Shown: positions 51,330 to 59,313 of the stretch, one piece after another
Layout: the number at the start of each line of letters is the position of its first letter
How positions within the stretch are numbered: the stretch's first letter is position 1
From: Trebonia sp964581815
GTDB lineage: Bacteria; Actinomycetota; Actinomycetes; Streptosporangiales; Streptosporangiaceae
DNA length: 64,000 bases
Reading direction: 5' to 3'
Assembly: GCA_964581815.1 (NCBI GenBank)
Contig: CAZORE010000018.1
Span: 18,477 to 82,476 of the forward strand
Program-made: the position numbers and the translations under genes
Notes under the pieces: model-generated
The model's input: only the letters and a program-made list of their open reading frames with translations
What the model was told of the DNA's origin: nothing
Database searches by the model: none

Positions 51330-52649
51330 TCATGTGCTGCTGGGCAGCGCGCGGCTGGCCCAGTGGGCCGCGGCCGACAGGCCGAGGGCAAGGCCTGCGT
51401 ATAGCAGTCCGAGCACGGCCCACCCGAGCTGGCCGAGTCCCAGGATCAGGGAGGTGACCAGGACCGGCCCGAGCGAGTCGTAGATGCGCGTGCCCATCGC
51501 GAACGCGCCGAGGTACTCGCCCTGGCGGTCTTCGGGGGCAAGCCCGTAAGACAGGCTCCAGCCACCCGCCTGCTGCAGCACCTCCCCGAGGGTGAGCAGC
51601 ACGGACCCGGCGCCCAGGACGATGATCGCGGCGGGCACGGGCAGCGCCCTGGTGCTCGCGAGCACCAGGCAGGCGGCCAGCAGCAGCGCCCCCGACCTGC
51701 GCACTGCCCGGGCGGCCCCGGGCACGGAGTCCGTGCCGCGGCTGGCGCGGACCTGGAGCGTCACCACGAGTAGCGTGCTGGCCAGGAACGTCCCGGCGAC
51801 GGTCCAGGCGGGCGCGTGCGTGCGGCGCGTGATCCACAGCGGCAGCCCGACCGTGAGGATGGCGCCGTAGGTCATCAGCAGCCCGTTGAGCACGCAGACC
51901 GTGAGGTAGCGCGGGTCGCGCAGCACCGGGCGCGGACGGCCACCCCCCGCCTGCCGGGATGACGGCCCGAGGCCGGCCGCTGCGTCCCCGGCCGCCGTGT
52001 CCCCGGCAGGCCCGTCCCCGGCAGGCCCCGCGGCCAGCGGCCCGGCGGGCGGTGCCGCGGGCAAGGTCAGCAAGATCACGGCCGCGATCGCGAACGAGGC
52101 GGCGTCGGCGAGCACGAGGGAGACGTAGGCGGCGCGGCTGCCCACGCCCAGCGCTACCCCGGCCGCCAGGGCGCCGAGCGCCCAGCCGGCGCTGCTGACG
52201 GCCTGGTTGTAGGCCCTGGCCCGAACCCGCTGCGGTCCCGCGATCCGGGACAGGTAGCCGGCCCGCAGCGGAGAGCCTCCCACCTCCGCCAGCGCGGCGA
52301 CCGCAGCGAGCGTCACGAACTCACCGAAGGTGCGCACGAACGGGTAGGCCGCGTACACGACCGCCTGGACGACCGTCACGAGCACCCAGACGCGCCGGTG
52401 CCCGAAACGATCGCCCAGTGAGCCGAGCGGCACCGCGCCGATCATCGCCACCAGGCCCGCCAGCGACAGCCCCAGGGCCACCGAGCCCGCCGCCAGCCCG
52501 GCGAAGCGGGTGAAGAACAGCACGCTGACCGTCAAGAACATGCCGGTTCCCGTCGCATCGACGAGAGACACGAACGCGTACCTGCGCAACGGCCCGGCGG
52601 GGGGAAGCAGGGCGCGGGCCCGGGCCGCGACCGCCGCAGAATCAGGCAT
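51330..52649 (-). CDS. MFS transporter
   Basis: 439 aa from ATG at 52649. Twelve hydrophobic stretches are split by a long Gly/Ala/Pro-rich central loop (about 205-245). The loop between helices 2 and 3 holds the MFS motif-A variant PLGSLGDRFGHRRVWVLVTV. The block FVTLAAVAALAEVGGSPLRAGYLSRIAGPQRVRARAYNQAVSSAGWALGALAAG and the end GLAPEDRQGEYLGAFAMGTRIYDSLGPVLVTSLILG resemble drug-export-type MFS proteins. Substrate unknown. It is on the same strand as the P450 operon, about 95 bp downstream of the P450 stop, so may be cotranscribed with it. Confidence 0.88.
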   Translation of the reverse strand: MPDSAAVAARARALLPPAGPLRRYAFVSLVDATGTGMFLTVSVLFFTRFAGLAAGSVALGLSLAGLVAMIGAVPLGSLGDRFGHRRVWVLVTVVQAVVYAAYPFVRTFGEFVTLAAVAALAEVGGSPLRAGYLSRIAGPQRVRARAYNQAVSSAGWALGALAAGVALGVGSRAAYVSLVLADAASFAIAAVILLTLPAAPPAGPLAAGPAGDGPAGDTAAGDAAAGLGPSSRQAGGGRPRPVLRDPRYLTVCVLNGLLMTYGAILTVGLPLWITRRTHAPAWTVAGTFLASTLLVVTLQVRASRGTDSVPGAARAVRRSGALLLAACLVLASTRALPVPAAIIVLGAGSVLLTLGEVLQQAGGWSLSYGLAPEDRQGEYLGAFAMGTRIYDSLGPVLVTSLILGLGQLGWAVLGLLYAGLALGLSAAAHWASRALPSST

Positions 52650-52743
52650 CCGGGTCAAAGTATCAGCCCGCTCACGGCGAGGGCCATCCGCTGGCGCGCG
52701 GGTAAGACCCGGATCATCCGGGTCCTAGCCGCGCGCAGGAACG

Positions 52744-54018
52744 TCAGCCGATACGGAGCGGCAGGGTACGCGGCCCGCGGATCTGGCCCGCCGACCACCT
52801 CACCGAGCCGGGGTCGGCGAGGCTGAACTCCGGGATCCGCTCCAGCCATACCTCGAGGGCGATCCGCAGCTCCATCCGCGCCAGGTGCGAGCCGAGGCAG
52901 CGGTGGATGCCAAGGCCGAACGCGGCGTGCCGGTTGACCTCGCGGTCAATGACCACCTCGTCCGCCCGGTCGAACTGCGCCGGGTCACGGTTGGCTGACG
53001 GGAACGACAGCAGGATCCAGTCCTCGGCCTTCATGTCGACACCCCGCCAGTGCATGTCCTCCTTGACCAGCCGCGCCATGGTGACCGGCGCGTACGCCCG
53101 GAGGAACTCCTCCAGGGCGGTCGGCAGCAGCCCGGGCTCGGCGACCAGCCGCTCCCGGTCCCTGGGAGTTTTCGCCAGGTGCCACAGCGACGCCCCGATG
53201 GCACTCCAGCTCGTGTCGATGCCGGCGATGAGCAGCAGGGCCATCGCGCCGGTGACCACGTCCGGTGGAAGCTTCTGGCCGTAGAGTTCCGCGTTGATCA
53301 GGTAGGTGGTGAGGTCATCGCGCGGCTCGTCGTCATCCAGGTGGGCGTGCACCTGGGCGAGCAGGTAGTCGAAGATCCGGGCGACCCGCTCCTGGCGCTC
53401 GTCCGGGTCCAGGTTGATGCCCTCGAGCAGGTCCTCGACGAACACGGCGAACCGCGGGCCGTCCTCCGGGGGGAAGCCGAGCATGTTGGCGATGACCCGC
53501 ATCGGGATGTGCTGGGCGTAGTCGGCGGCCGCGTCGACCACGTCCCGGCCCGCGAACGAGTCGATGAGCGAGTGGCAGAACGCCCTGGTGGCCGGCTCCT
53601 GCCTGGCCACTTCCTTCTTGGTGAACGCGCCGAGCAGCAGCTTGCGCGCGTCGTGGTGGAACGGCGGGTCGGAGGAGATCGGCGGCGAGCCGCCGACTGG
53701 CGCCAGGTCGCGGGGCGGCCGGAAGTTGGCCATGATGATCGCCCGGGAAGAGAAACGGTCGGTGTCGTACGCGATCGCCGCCACGTCTTCGTACCGCGTC
53801 GGCAGCCAGGCGCCGCCGAACCGCTCGGTGTGGGCGATGGGGCAGCGCTGCCGCAGGTCATCCTGGATCGCGTAGGGATCCGCTGACCACTCAGGCTCAA
53901 GGTGGGAGAAGTCGGTCGCCCAGTCGCTGACCGGGCCGGTGACCACCTCGCTACGGGTGCCGAGTTCCTCCTCGCCGGGTTCCCGCGGCTCGCGGCTGAA
54001 GCGCTCGTCAACGGCCAT
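52744..54018 (-). CDS. Cytochrome P450
   Basis: 424 aa from ATG at 54018, which sits one base past the ferredoxin stop (TGACATG). P450 landmarks: I-helix oxygen-binding groove LLLIAGIDTSWSAIG, K-helix ExxR in ALEEFLRAYAPVTMAR, and the heme-thiolate loop AAFGLGIHRCLGSHLARMELR (Cys ligand in HRCLG). It is a soluble bacterial class I enzyme needing ferredoxin and a reductase. The preceding small gene encodes the ferredoxin; no reductase is present. The N-terminus (VSDWATDFSHLEPEWSADPYAIQDDLRQRCPIAHTERFGGAWLPTRYEDV) resembles CYP families with lipid or terpenoid substrates, but the substrate cannot be named. Confidence 0.95.
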   Translation of the reverse strand: MAVDERFSREPREPGEEELGTRSEVVTGPVSDWATDFSHLEPEWSADPYAIQDDLRQRCPIAHTERFGGAWLPTRYEDVAAIAYDTDRFSSRAIIMANFRPPRDLAPVGGSPPISSDPPFHHDARKLLLGAFTKKEVARQEPATRAFCHSLIDSFAGRDVVDAAADYAQHIPMRVIANMLGFPPEDGPRFAVFVEDLLEGINLDPDERQERVARIFDYLLAQVHAHLDDDEPRDDLTTYLINAELYGQKLPPDVVTGAMALLLIAGIDTSWSAIGASLWHLAKTPRDRERLVAEPGLLPTALEEFLRAYAPVTMARLVKEDMHWRGVDMKAEDWILLSFPSANRDPAQFDRADEVVIDREVNRHAAFGLGIHRCLGSHLARMELRIALEVWLERIPEFSLADPGSVRWSAGQIRGPRTLPLRIG

Positions 54019-54019
54019 G

Positions 54020-54220
54020 TCAGCCCTCCTCGGACAGCTCGATTGCCTGCTCGGGGCAGTTGAGGACGGCGATGCGCGCGTCGTGCCCCGCCTCCGGCGG
54101 CACGACGCCGTCGCCGAGGACCTTCCCGTAGCCCTCGTCGTCGTCACCGAACAAGCCGGGGGCGAGGTCGTAACAGCGCCCGTGCCCTTGACAGAGCTCG
54201 GGATTGATAGTCAGTTTCAC
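54020..54220 (-). CDS. Ferredoxin ([3Fe-4S] type), P450 redox partner
   Basis: 66 aa from GTG at 54220 with AGGAG 7 nt upstream. The pattern VKLTINPELCQGHGRC, DLAPGLFGDDDEGYGKVLGDG, LNCPEQAIELSEE has three cysteines (C-x5-C ... CP), the arrangement of actinobacterial [3Fe-4S] ferredoxins that donate electrons to P450s. It overlaps the TetR stop as GTGA and leads into the P450 gene after one base, so the three are translationally linked. Confidence 0.95.
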   Translation of the reverse strand: MKLTINPELCQGHGRCYDLAPGLFGDDDEGYGKVLGDGVVPPEAGHDARIAVLNCPEQAIELSEEG

Positions 54221-54837
54221 TGCGCGGCTCCTGTCGGTGCGGTGGTAGCGGTGGCCGGGGCGAGGCCGGCGATCACCCGCGTGAGGAGCGCGGCCCACTC
54301 CTCGTCGGTGACCGCGTGGAGGTCGGGGGTGACGAGCGCGCTGCCCATCGCGAGCAGCAGGCAGAAGTGGGCGAGCGCGCCGGGTGACAGCGCCGGGTCG
54401 AGTTCCCCGCGGGCTTGCGCCGCGCGCACCAGCTCGGCGAGCCCGTCACCGCGCTCGCCCACGTAGTCGCGCATCGGCCCGGCGACGTCCTCATCGCGGC
54501 GCGCGGCCACCAGCGCCTCGACGATGAGGTGGCCGCGGTCATCGTCTTGGTGGGGGAGCCGCCGCCCGGCGAGCAGCAGCAGTTCGGTGACCGGCCGGCC
54601 TGGGTCGGCGGCGAGCAGGTCGGCGAGCAGCCGCCGGCCGTGCTTGCGCAGCGCGGCCACCAGCAGCTCCGCCTTCGAGCCGAAGTGCGCGTACAGCGCG
54701 CCCTGGCTCACCTCGGCGGCCGCGGCGATGTCGGCGACCCGCGTGCCGTCGTACCCGCGCCGGGCGAACACGTCCGCGGCCGCAAGCAGCAGCCGCTCCC
54801 GCGTCTCGGCGGCGGTCACGCCGGCAATGCGCCCCAT
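54217..54837 (-). CDS. TetR-family regulator of the P450 operon
   Basis: 206 aa. The N-terminal TetR helix-turn-helix is clear: AAETRERLLLAAADVFARRGYDGTRVADIAAAAEVSQGALYAHFGSKAELLVAALR. The remaining helices form the ligand-binding domain (HLIVEALVAARRDEDVAGPMRDYVGERG...LAMGSALVTPD). It is the first gene of a TetR-ferredoxin-P450 unit, so it probably autoregulates the operon in response to the P450 substrate or product (inference from layout). Just upstream, GAATTAAAGAACTG (54842-54855) is A+T-rich promoter DNA. Confidence 0.93.
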   Translation of the reverse strand: MGRIAGVTAAETRERLLLAAADVFARRGYDGTRVADIAAAAEVSQGALYAHFGSKAELLVAALRKHGRRLLADLLAADPGRPVTELLLLAGRRLPHQDDDRGHLIVEALVAARRDEDVAGPMRDYVGERGDGLAELVRAAQARGELDPALSPGALAHFCLLLAMGSALVTPDLHAVTDEEWAALLTRVIAGLAPATATTAPTGAAQ

Positions 54838-54864
54838 GTGAGAATTAAAGAACTGCTCATTTAA

Positions 54865-55455
54865 TTAGTCAACCGGCTGGCCCGGGCGGAATGCCGCCTC
54901 GGTGAGCGCCCGCGCGGTGTGCACGGCGCTGTCGACCGCAGCGGGCTTTTGCAGGCCGCACAAGTCGGTGAGCGTGAACAGCGCGTCGGCGCTGACCACG
55001 ATGGCCAGGTCGCGCCTGAGCTGCGCGAGGCCGACCGCATCGATCCGGTCCGCCGCAGGCGCCAGCGCGGCGTCGATCAGGCCGAACCGGTGCCCAGGCC
55101 GGCGCGCGGCTTCGGCGGGCCGGGTGATCGAGCCGGCGATCATCGCGCGGACCGCGCTCTCGTTGGCAAGCACGCCGTCAAGCAGCAGCCTCGCCGCGTA
55201 GCCGATCCTTATCGCCGGGTCCGCGCTGCCCGCGACCGGCTCGAGCGCCTCTTCCGGGTCCGGCCAGGTCCCCTCGTCAACTTCGCGCAGGAGCGTGACG
55301 AGGTCGGGAAAGTACCGGTAGGCGGTCGCCTCGGAGACAAGCGCCGCCTTCGCGACCGACGGCATCGTGATCTCCGCGCCGGATCTGGCCAGCTCGCGGA
55401 CCGCCTGCACGATAGCGGCGCGGGTACGCGCCTTCTGGTTCACCCGGGTTCCCAC
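54865..55455 (-). CDS. TetR-family regulator, divergent from the hydrolase-cupin unit
   Basis: 196 aa from GTG at 55455 (VGTRVNQKARTRAAIVQAVRELARSG). A TTG at 55491 is in frame but would put AGGAGG inside the coding part. The helix-turn-helix is MPSVAKAALVSEATAYRYFPDLVTLLREVD; the rest is an all-helical domain (AARLLLDGVLANESAVRAMIAGSITRPAEAARRPGHRFGLIDAALAP). It faces the alpha/beta hydrolase gene across about 125 bp with two palindromes, and is the natural candidate to bind them. Confidence 0.9.
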   Translation of the reverse strand: MGTRVNQKARTRAAIVQAVRELARSGAEITMPSVAKAALVSEATAYRYFPDLVTLLREVDEGTWPDPEEALEPVAGSADPAIRIGYAARLLLDGVLANESAVRAMIAGSITRPAEAARRPGHRFGLIDAALAPAADRIDAVGLAQLRRDLAIVVSADALFTLTDLCGLQKPAAVDSAVHTARALTEAAFRPGQPVD

Positions 55456-55495
55456 CGGCCCATCGTGCCCGCGCCTGCCTCCTAGAGTCAAGTTC

Positions 55496-55514
55496 GCTCT
55501 CTTTATGAGAGAGC
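55496..55514. promoter_or_regulatory. Inverted repeat near the TetR promoter
   Basis: GCTCTCT-TTATG-AGAGAGC is a 7-bp perfect dyad with a 5-bp spacer, just upstream of the -35 element of the hydrolase promoter. The arms share the GAGAG core with the 26-bp palindrome at 55545, so both may bind the same TetR protein and cover both divergent promoters. Confidence 0.55.
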
Positions 55515-55516
55515 AC

Positions 55517-55546
55517 TTGCATATTCGGGGCGAGCGACCCTAGACT
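55517..55546 (+). promoter_or_regulatory. Candidate promoter of the hydrolase-cupin operon
   Basis: TTGCAT (55517-55522) and TAGACT (55541-55546) are spaced 18 bp apart and match a housekeeping-type promoter. The -10 element touches the 26-bp palindrome, so a bound repressor would block polymerase. Confidence 0.55.
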
Positions 55547-55570
55547 TCGTGAGAGTTAACTCTCACGAAG
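55545..55570. promoter_or_regulatory. 26-bp perfect palindromic operator
   Basis: The half-site CTTCGTGAGAGTT (55545-55557) is followed by its exact reverse complement to 55570, with centre GTTAAC. It spans the -10/+1 region and ends inside the AAGGAG Shine-Dalgarno of the hydrolase gene, 11 bp before its ATG. Position and symmetry are those of a TetR-family operator; the divergent TetR is the likely ligand. Confidence 0.8.
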
Positions 55571-55581
55571 GAGTCAGTCAG

Positions 55582-56352
55582 ATGCCGACATACACCATTC
55601 AGGCGGGCCGGCTGGGGCCGGTGCGGGTCGAGACGACCGAGTACGGCGCGGGGCGGCCTTTCCTGCTGCTGCACGGCGGGGCTGGGCCGCAGTCGGTGAC
55701 CGGGTTCGCCGAGATGCTGGCCGCGACGGGATCGCGGGTGATCGTGCCGGTGCACCCCGGGTTCGGCGGGACGGCGCGGCCGGAGTACCTGCACAGCATG
55801 CGCGGGCTCGCGCTCGCCTATACCGGCCTGCTCGACGAGCTCGGCCTGGTCGGCGTGACCGTCATCGGCAACTCGATCGGCGGCTGGATCGCGGCCGAGA
55901 TGGCCGTCCACGCGAGCCCGCGGGTCAGCGGCGTCGTCCTGGTCGACGCGGGCGGGCTGGAGGTCGAGGACCACCCGGCCGCCGATTTCTTCTCGCTCAC
56001 CCCGGACCAGGTCACCGAGATGGCCTACTACGAGCCGGAGAAGTTCCGCGTCGATTTCGCCGCGCTGCCGGACCAGGCTAAGGCGGCGATGGCGGGCAAC
56101 CAGGCCGCCCTGCGCGCCTACACGGCCGACGGGATGACCGACCCGTCGCTGGCCGGGCAGCTCGGCTCGGTGCGCGTCCCGGTGCTGGTGGTGTGGGGCG
56201 CGGCCGACCGCATCTACCCGCCCGAGCAGGGGGAGGCGTTCGCCAAGGCCATACCCGGCGCGCGGCTTACCGTGCTCGACCACGCCGGGCACCTGCCGCA
56301 ACTGGAGGCGCCGTCGGCACTGCTCGCGGCCGTCCTGGACTTCGCCCGATGA
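55582..56352 (+). CDS. Alpha/beta-fold hydrolase
   Basis: 256 aa from ATG at 55582 with AAGGAG 9 nt upstream. Alpha/beta hydrolase features: oxyanion region PFLLLHGGAGPQS, nucleophile elbow VTVIGNSIGGWIAAEMA (Ser in GNSIGG), acid in PVLVVWGAADRIYP, and catalytic His in VLDHAGHLPQLEAP. Substrate unknown; esterase, lactonase and C-C hydrolase roles are all possible. It overlaps the cupin gene by ATGA and is controlled by a 26-bp palindrome, so it looks like an inducible two-gene detoxification or catabolic unit. Confidence 0.93.
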   Translation: MPTYTIQAGRLGPVRVETTEYGAGRPFLLLHGGAGPQSVTGFAEMLAATGSRVIVPVHPGFGGTARPEYLHSMRGLALAYTGLLDELGLVGVTVIGNSIGGWIAAEMAVHASPRVSGVVLVDAGGLEVEDHPAADFFSLTPDQVTEMAYYEPEKFRVDFAALPDQAKAAMAGNQAALRAYTADGMTDPSLAGQLGSVRVPVLVVWGAADRIYPPEQGEAFAKAIPGARLTVLDHAGHLPQLEAPSALLAAVLDFAR

Positions 56353-56789
56353 GCGGCATCAGGGTCACCGGCCCGGCCGACGGCGAGACCGCGCTGTCCG
56401 GTCCGGTCAGCTTGCGGATACTCGAAGACGGCAGCGCGACCGCGCACCGGCTGGGGGTGGCGGAGATCGTGATCGCGCCGCACACCGCGGGGCCGCCGCA
56501 GCACCGGCACGGCGAGCACGACGAGGGCTTCTACGTGGTGGCCGGCACCGTCCGGTTCACCAGCGGCGACACGTCGTTCGACGCGCCGGCCCGCACGCTG
56601 GTCATGGTCCCGCCGGGCGCGCCGCACACCTTCGCCAACCCCGGAGACGAGCCGGCCATCGTGCTGAACACGTTCACGCCCGACCTTTACATCGGCTACT
56701 TCCGTGAGCTGCGCGACCAGGTCACCGCTGGCCGGCCGCTGTCCGCGGAACTCATCGGCGAGACGATGCGGCGCTACGCCACCACGTAG
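56349..56789 (+). CDS. Cupin-domain protein
   Basis: 146 aa from ATG at 56349 (ATGA overlap with the hydrolase stop). A single cupin barrel: PPQHRHGEHDEGFYVVAGTVRFTSGDTSF supplies HxH...E metal ligands of motif 1, and VPPGAPHTFANPGDEPAIVLNTF supplies the motif 2 His. Likely a metal-dependent small-molecule enzyme (dioxygenase or isomerase) or a binding protein. Coupling to the hydrolase suggests both act on the same compound that induces the divergent TetR (inference). Confidence 0.9.
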   Translation: MSGIRVTGPADGETALSGPVSLRILEDGSATAHRLGVAEIVIAPHTAGPPQHRHGEHDEGFYVVAGTVRFTSGDTSFDAPARTLVMVPPGAPHTFANPGDEPAIVLNTFTPDLYIGYFRELRDQVTAGRPLSAELIGETMRRYATT

Positions 56790-56878
56790 CCGGCTTATGC
56801 ACGACGCGCGACGCCAGCCTTAAGGCCCCCGCCAGCAAGCGCAGAGCGATACCCCATGCGTTTTCCCGGCCGCGGGCA

Positions 56879-57088
56879 AGCTTAATCGTGTGAGCCGTGA
56901 CGTCCCGCGCCCGCGGCGAACCGGGCCGCGCCGNNNNNNNNNNNNNNNNNNNNNNNNNNNNNNNNNNNNNNNNNNNNNNNNNNNNNNNNNNNNNNNNNNN
57001 NNNNNNNNNNNNNNNNNNNNNNNNNNNNNNNNNAGCTTAATCGTGTGAGCCGTGACGTCCCGCGCCCGCGGCGAACCGGGCCGCGCCG
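56879..57088. repeat. Assembly gap 3: 100 N flanked by an exact 55-bp direct repeat
   Basis: Bases 56879-56933 equal 57034-57088 (start AGCTTAATCGTGTGAGCC, end CGGGCCGCGCCG), with 100 N between (56934-57033). The repeat contains the stop codon and last 17 codons of the crotonase gene. As at the other two gaps, it looks like one contig overlap counted twice. Confidence 0.88.
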
Positions 57089-57810
57089 GCGCCTGCCTCG
57101 CTGCTGCCAAGCGCCGCGCGCCCGTGCGTGAACTCCGCTGCCAGCGCGGCGGTCTCGTCCAGGCCCTCCGCGTCAAGCACTGAGGCACGGTCGCTGCGCA
57201 GGCAGGCCTGCGGGAGCGCGGCGAGCTCGGCGGCGAGCCCCTGCGCGGCCTCCAGCGCCTGCCCAGCGGGTACGACGCGGTTGGCGAGCCCGATCGCGGC
57301 CGCCTCGGCGGCATCGACGGCGCGCCCGGTCAGGATCATGTCCATCGCCCGGCTGGTGCCGATCAGCCGGGGCAGCCGCACCGTGCCGCCGTCGATCAGC
57401 GGGACGCCCCAGCGCCGGCAGAAGACGCCGAACACGGCGGTCTCATCGACGACCCGCAGGTCGCACCACAGCGCGAGCTCTAGGCCGCCGGCCACCGCGT
57501 ACCCGGCGACGGCGGCGATAACCGGCTTGGACAGCCGCAGCCGGCTGACCCCCATCGGGGCGTCGCCGTCGGCGGCGACCCGGTTGCCGCGCTCAGTGCC
57601 GAACGCGGTCAGGTCGGCGCCGGAGCAGAAGACTCCTCCCTCGCCGTGCAGCACGGCGACCGCGGCGTCCGGGTCGGCGTCGAACGCGCGGAAGGCCGCG
57701 GCGAGGGCGGCCGCGGCCGGCCCGTCGACGGCGTTGCGCCGGGCGGGCCGGTGCAAGAACACCGTGGTGACCGGGCCCGACCGCTCCACCCGGACCGCCT
57801 GATCACTCAT
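57037..57810 (-). CDS. Enoyl-CoA hydratase/isomerase (crotonase) family protein
   Basis: 257 aa from ATG at 57810 (MSDQAVRVERSGPVTTVFLHRPARRNAV). Crotonase landmarks: oxyanion-hole strands GVFCSGADLTAFG and PVIAAVAGYAVAGGLELALWCDLRVVDE, then FGVFCRRWGVPLIDGGTVRLPRLIGTSRAMDMILTGR. The Glu pair of classical enoyl-CoA hydratases is not both visible (RRWGVPLIDGGT has Asp), so isomerase or other crotonase chemistry is possible. The 3' end lies in the right-hand 55-bp repeat, after an assembly gap, but the gene itself is complete. No acyl-CoA genes are adjacent. Confidence 0.92.
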   Translation of the reverse strand: MSDQAVRVERSGPVTTVFLHRPARRNAVDGPAAAALAAAFRAFDADPDAAVAVLHGEGGVFCSGADLTAFGTERGNRVAADGDAPMGVSRLRLSKPVIAAVAGYAVAGGLELALWCDLRVVDETAVFGVFCRRWGVPLIDGGTVRLPRLIGTSRAMDMILTGRAVDAAEAAAIGLANRVVPAGQALEAAQGLAAELAALPQACLRSDRASVLDAEGLDETAALAAEFTHGRAALGSSEAGAGAARFAAGAGRHGSHD

Positions 57811-57876
57811 GTCCCTCGTCCTCTCAAAGGCTTCACGGTCATGAAATGATCTGATCCGCAATTCCGCGGGTCAAGC

Positions 57877-59276
57877 CGTCAGTTCTGCAGGTTCACGTCA
57901 AACCTGGACAGCGTGAAGGTGACCGGCTTGCCGCCGGTGTCGCTGACCTCCCAGCCGAACGGAATCTGGGTCAGGGAAGAGGCGGCGGGGATGTAGCCGA
58001 GGGAGACCAGGGTCTCAAGCATCGCCTTCAGGTCGACGGTGCCGGATGTCTCGTTGTGGTCGAGCAGGAACACGTAGAAGCCGGTGATCCCGCTGCCGCT
58101 GCGCCACAGCGTGAAGTTCTGGCCGCCGTAGGAGTAGGTGCCGACGTCGGTCATGCCCTCGTCGGCGAGGTTGCGGTCCTCGGCGGGCGAGGTGTCCACC
58201 CAGACCATGACCTCGGTCTTCCAGTTGTTGAGCCACAGGTCGTAGGCGGCCTCGGCGTCCAGCCCGCTCAGCTGCGGCATGGACTCGGTGAAGTCGCTGG
58301 TCAATGAGGTGATGTTGGTCAGGTCGTACTGCGCGGGCGGCGCGGTGTAACCGGAGCCCGCCGTGAAGAGCTGGTAGTAGTTGAAGCTCGCGTTCGGGTA
58401 GGTGAGCACCTCGCCCGGCGCGTTGGCCGGGTCGGTGTCGGTCGCGGTGACCGACCAGTGATCGAACGAGGCCGCGGCCAGTACCTGGGATCCCTGGCTG
58501 CCGGACCATGGGTCCTGGTTGACCCCGAGCAGGTTCGGTGACGACTGCTGCCCGGCGGCGAAGCCCGGTGCCTGCCCGGAGGCCGCGCCCGCATCCCAGG
58601 AGCCGCAGCCCGGCGCGTCGCTCGACGCGTGGTCAGGGCAGCTCGCCGTGAACGCGGCGCCAGCGACCGGCGCCGTGGGAGGCCGGGTCCCGGTGGGCGC
58701 GGCGGGCGTGGTGGGAGGCCGCGCTCCTGTCGGTGGTGCCGGTGCCGCGGACGGTGAGGTTCCGGCCGGCGTGGTGGGCGCGGTGAGAGGCGGCGTTCCG
58801 CCCAGCCTGGACGGTGCCTGCGCCGGTGCCTGCGTGGCGGGCACGGACCCGGTAGCCGCCGGCGGCGTCGTCGCCGACTGGGACGTGGTCGCCCCTGGCC
58901 CAGCCCCCGGCGCTGCCGAGGTCCCCGGCGCCGACCACGCCCCCGTCACTGTCGGCGCTGGCCCGCCTGAGTCGGCGACCGCGGATACCGACGTGACCGC
59001 GGTGGCGCCTACCGCACCCGGCGAACCGCCGTCCGTTCCCAGGTGCCGCTGGCAGCCAGCGGCCATCCCCGTGATGAAGACGGCTCCGATTATTACGCGG
59101 ATCGCCCCCCGCCCGGCGTGGTCCAATCGCATGCCCGTCCCCATATGCCCCACCCCTCCCAACACCCGAGTACCAGCATGCACCCTTTTCTCCTGCGCCA
59201 AGATCCAATTGCCCTGAACTTCGCACTTTTTTAAGCGCGAATTCGTATCGCGGCCGGCGTCAGGTCTGCAGGTTCA
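57877..59276. repeat. 19-bp direct repeats flanking the GH12-like gene
   Basis: CGTCAGTTCTGCAGGTTCA (57877-57895, the 3' end of the GH12-like gene) recurs with one mismatch at 59258-59276, upstream of the same gene. Read on the minus strand the second copy also ends like the gene: Val-Leu-Asn-Leu-Gln-Thr-stop versus Val-Asn-Leu-Gln-Asn-stop. It is best explained as the last codons of a deleted paralogue, or a recombination scar. Confidence 0.6.
57879..59144 (-). CDS. Secreted lipoprotein with GH12-like C-terminal domain
   Basis: 421 aa from ATG at 59144 (GGGAGGGG 8 nt upstream). N-terminal lipoprotein-type signal: RGAIRVIIGAVFITGMAAGC. Residues about 35-190 are a Pro/Thr/Ala/Ser-rich linker with repeats such as TGARPPTTPAAP and TGTRPPTAPVAG. 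The C-terminal 220 residues resemble glycoside hydrolase family 12 (beta-jelly roll): SFNYYQLFTAG, AYDLWLNNWKTEVMVWVDTS (nucleophile Glu in TEVMVW) and IPFGWEVSDTGGKPVTFTLSRFDV (acid/base Glu in FGWEVSDTGG). A cell-surface beta-1,4-glucan hydrolase or binding protein is likely; activity is unproven. Confidence 0.85.
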   Translation of the reverse strand: MGTGMRLDHAGRGAIRVIIGAVFITGMAAGCQRHLGTDGGSPGAVGATAVTSVSAVADSGGPAPTVTGAWSAPGTSAAPGAGPGATTSQSATTPPAATGSVPATQAPAQAPSRLGGTPPLTAPTTPAGTSPSAAPAPPTGARPPTTPAAPTGTRPPTAPVAGAAFTASCPDHASSDAPGCGSWDAGAASGQAPGFAAGQQSSPNLLGVNQDPWSGSQGSQVLAAASFDHWSVTATDTDPANAPGEVLTYPNASFNYYQLFTAGSGYTAPPAQYDLTNITSLTSDFTESMPQLSGLDAEAAYDLWLNNWKTEVMVWVDTSPAEDRNLADEGMTDVGTYSYGGQNFTLWRSGSGITGFYVFLLDHNETSGTVDLKAMLETLVSLGYIPAASSLTQIPFGWEVSDTGGKPVTFTLSRFDVNLQN

Positions 59277-59313
59277 GGACGTACATCGTCCGCGATCGCG
59301 CCTACATTGCGGT

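Noticed and set aside
51222..51404. Small plus-strand frame starting MSDIEAETD
   Set aside because: Overlaps the 3' end of the MFS gene and the inverted repeats, with Arg/Gly/Pro-rich sequence and no conserved feature.
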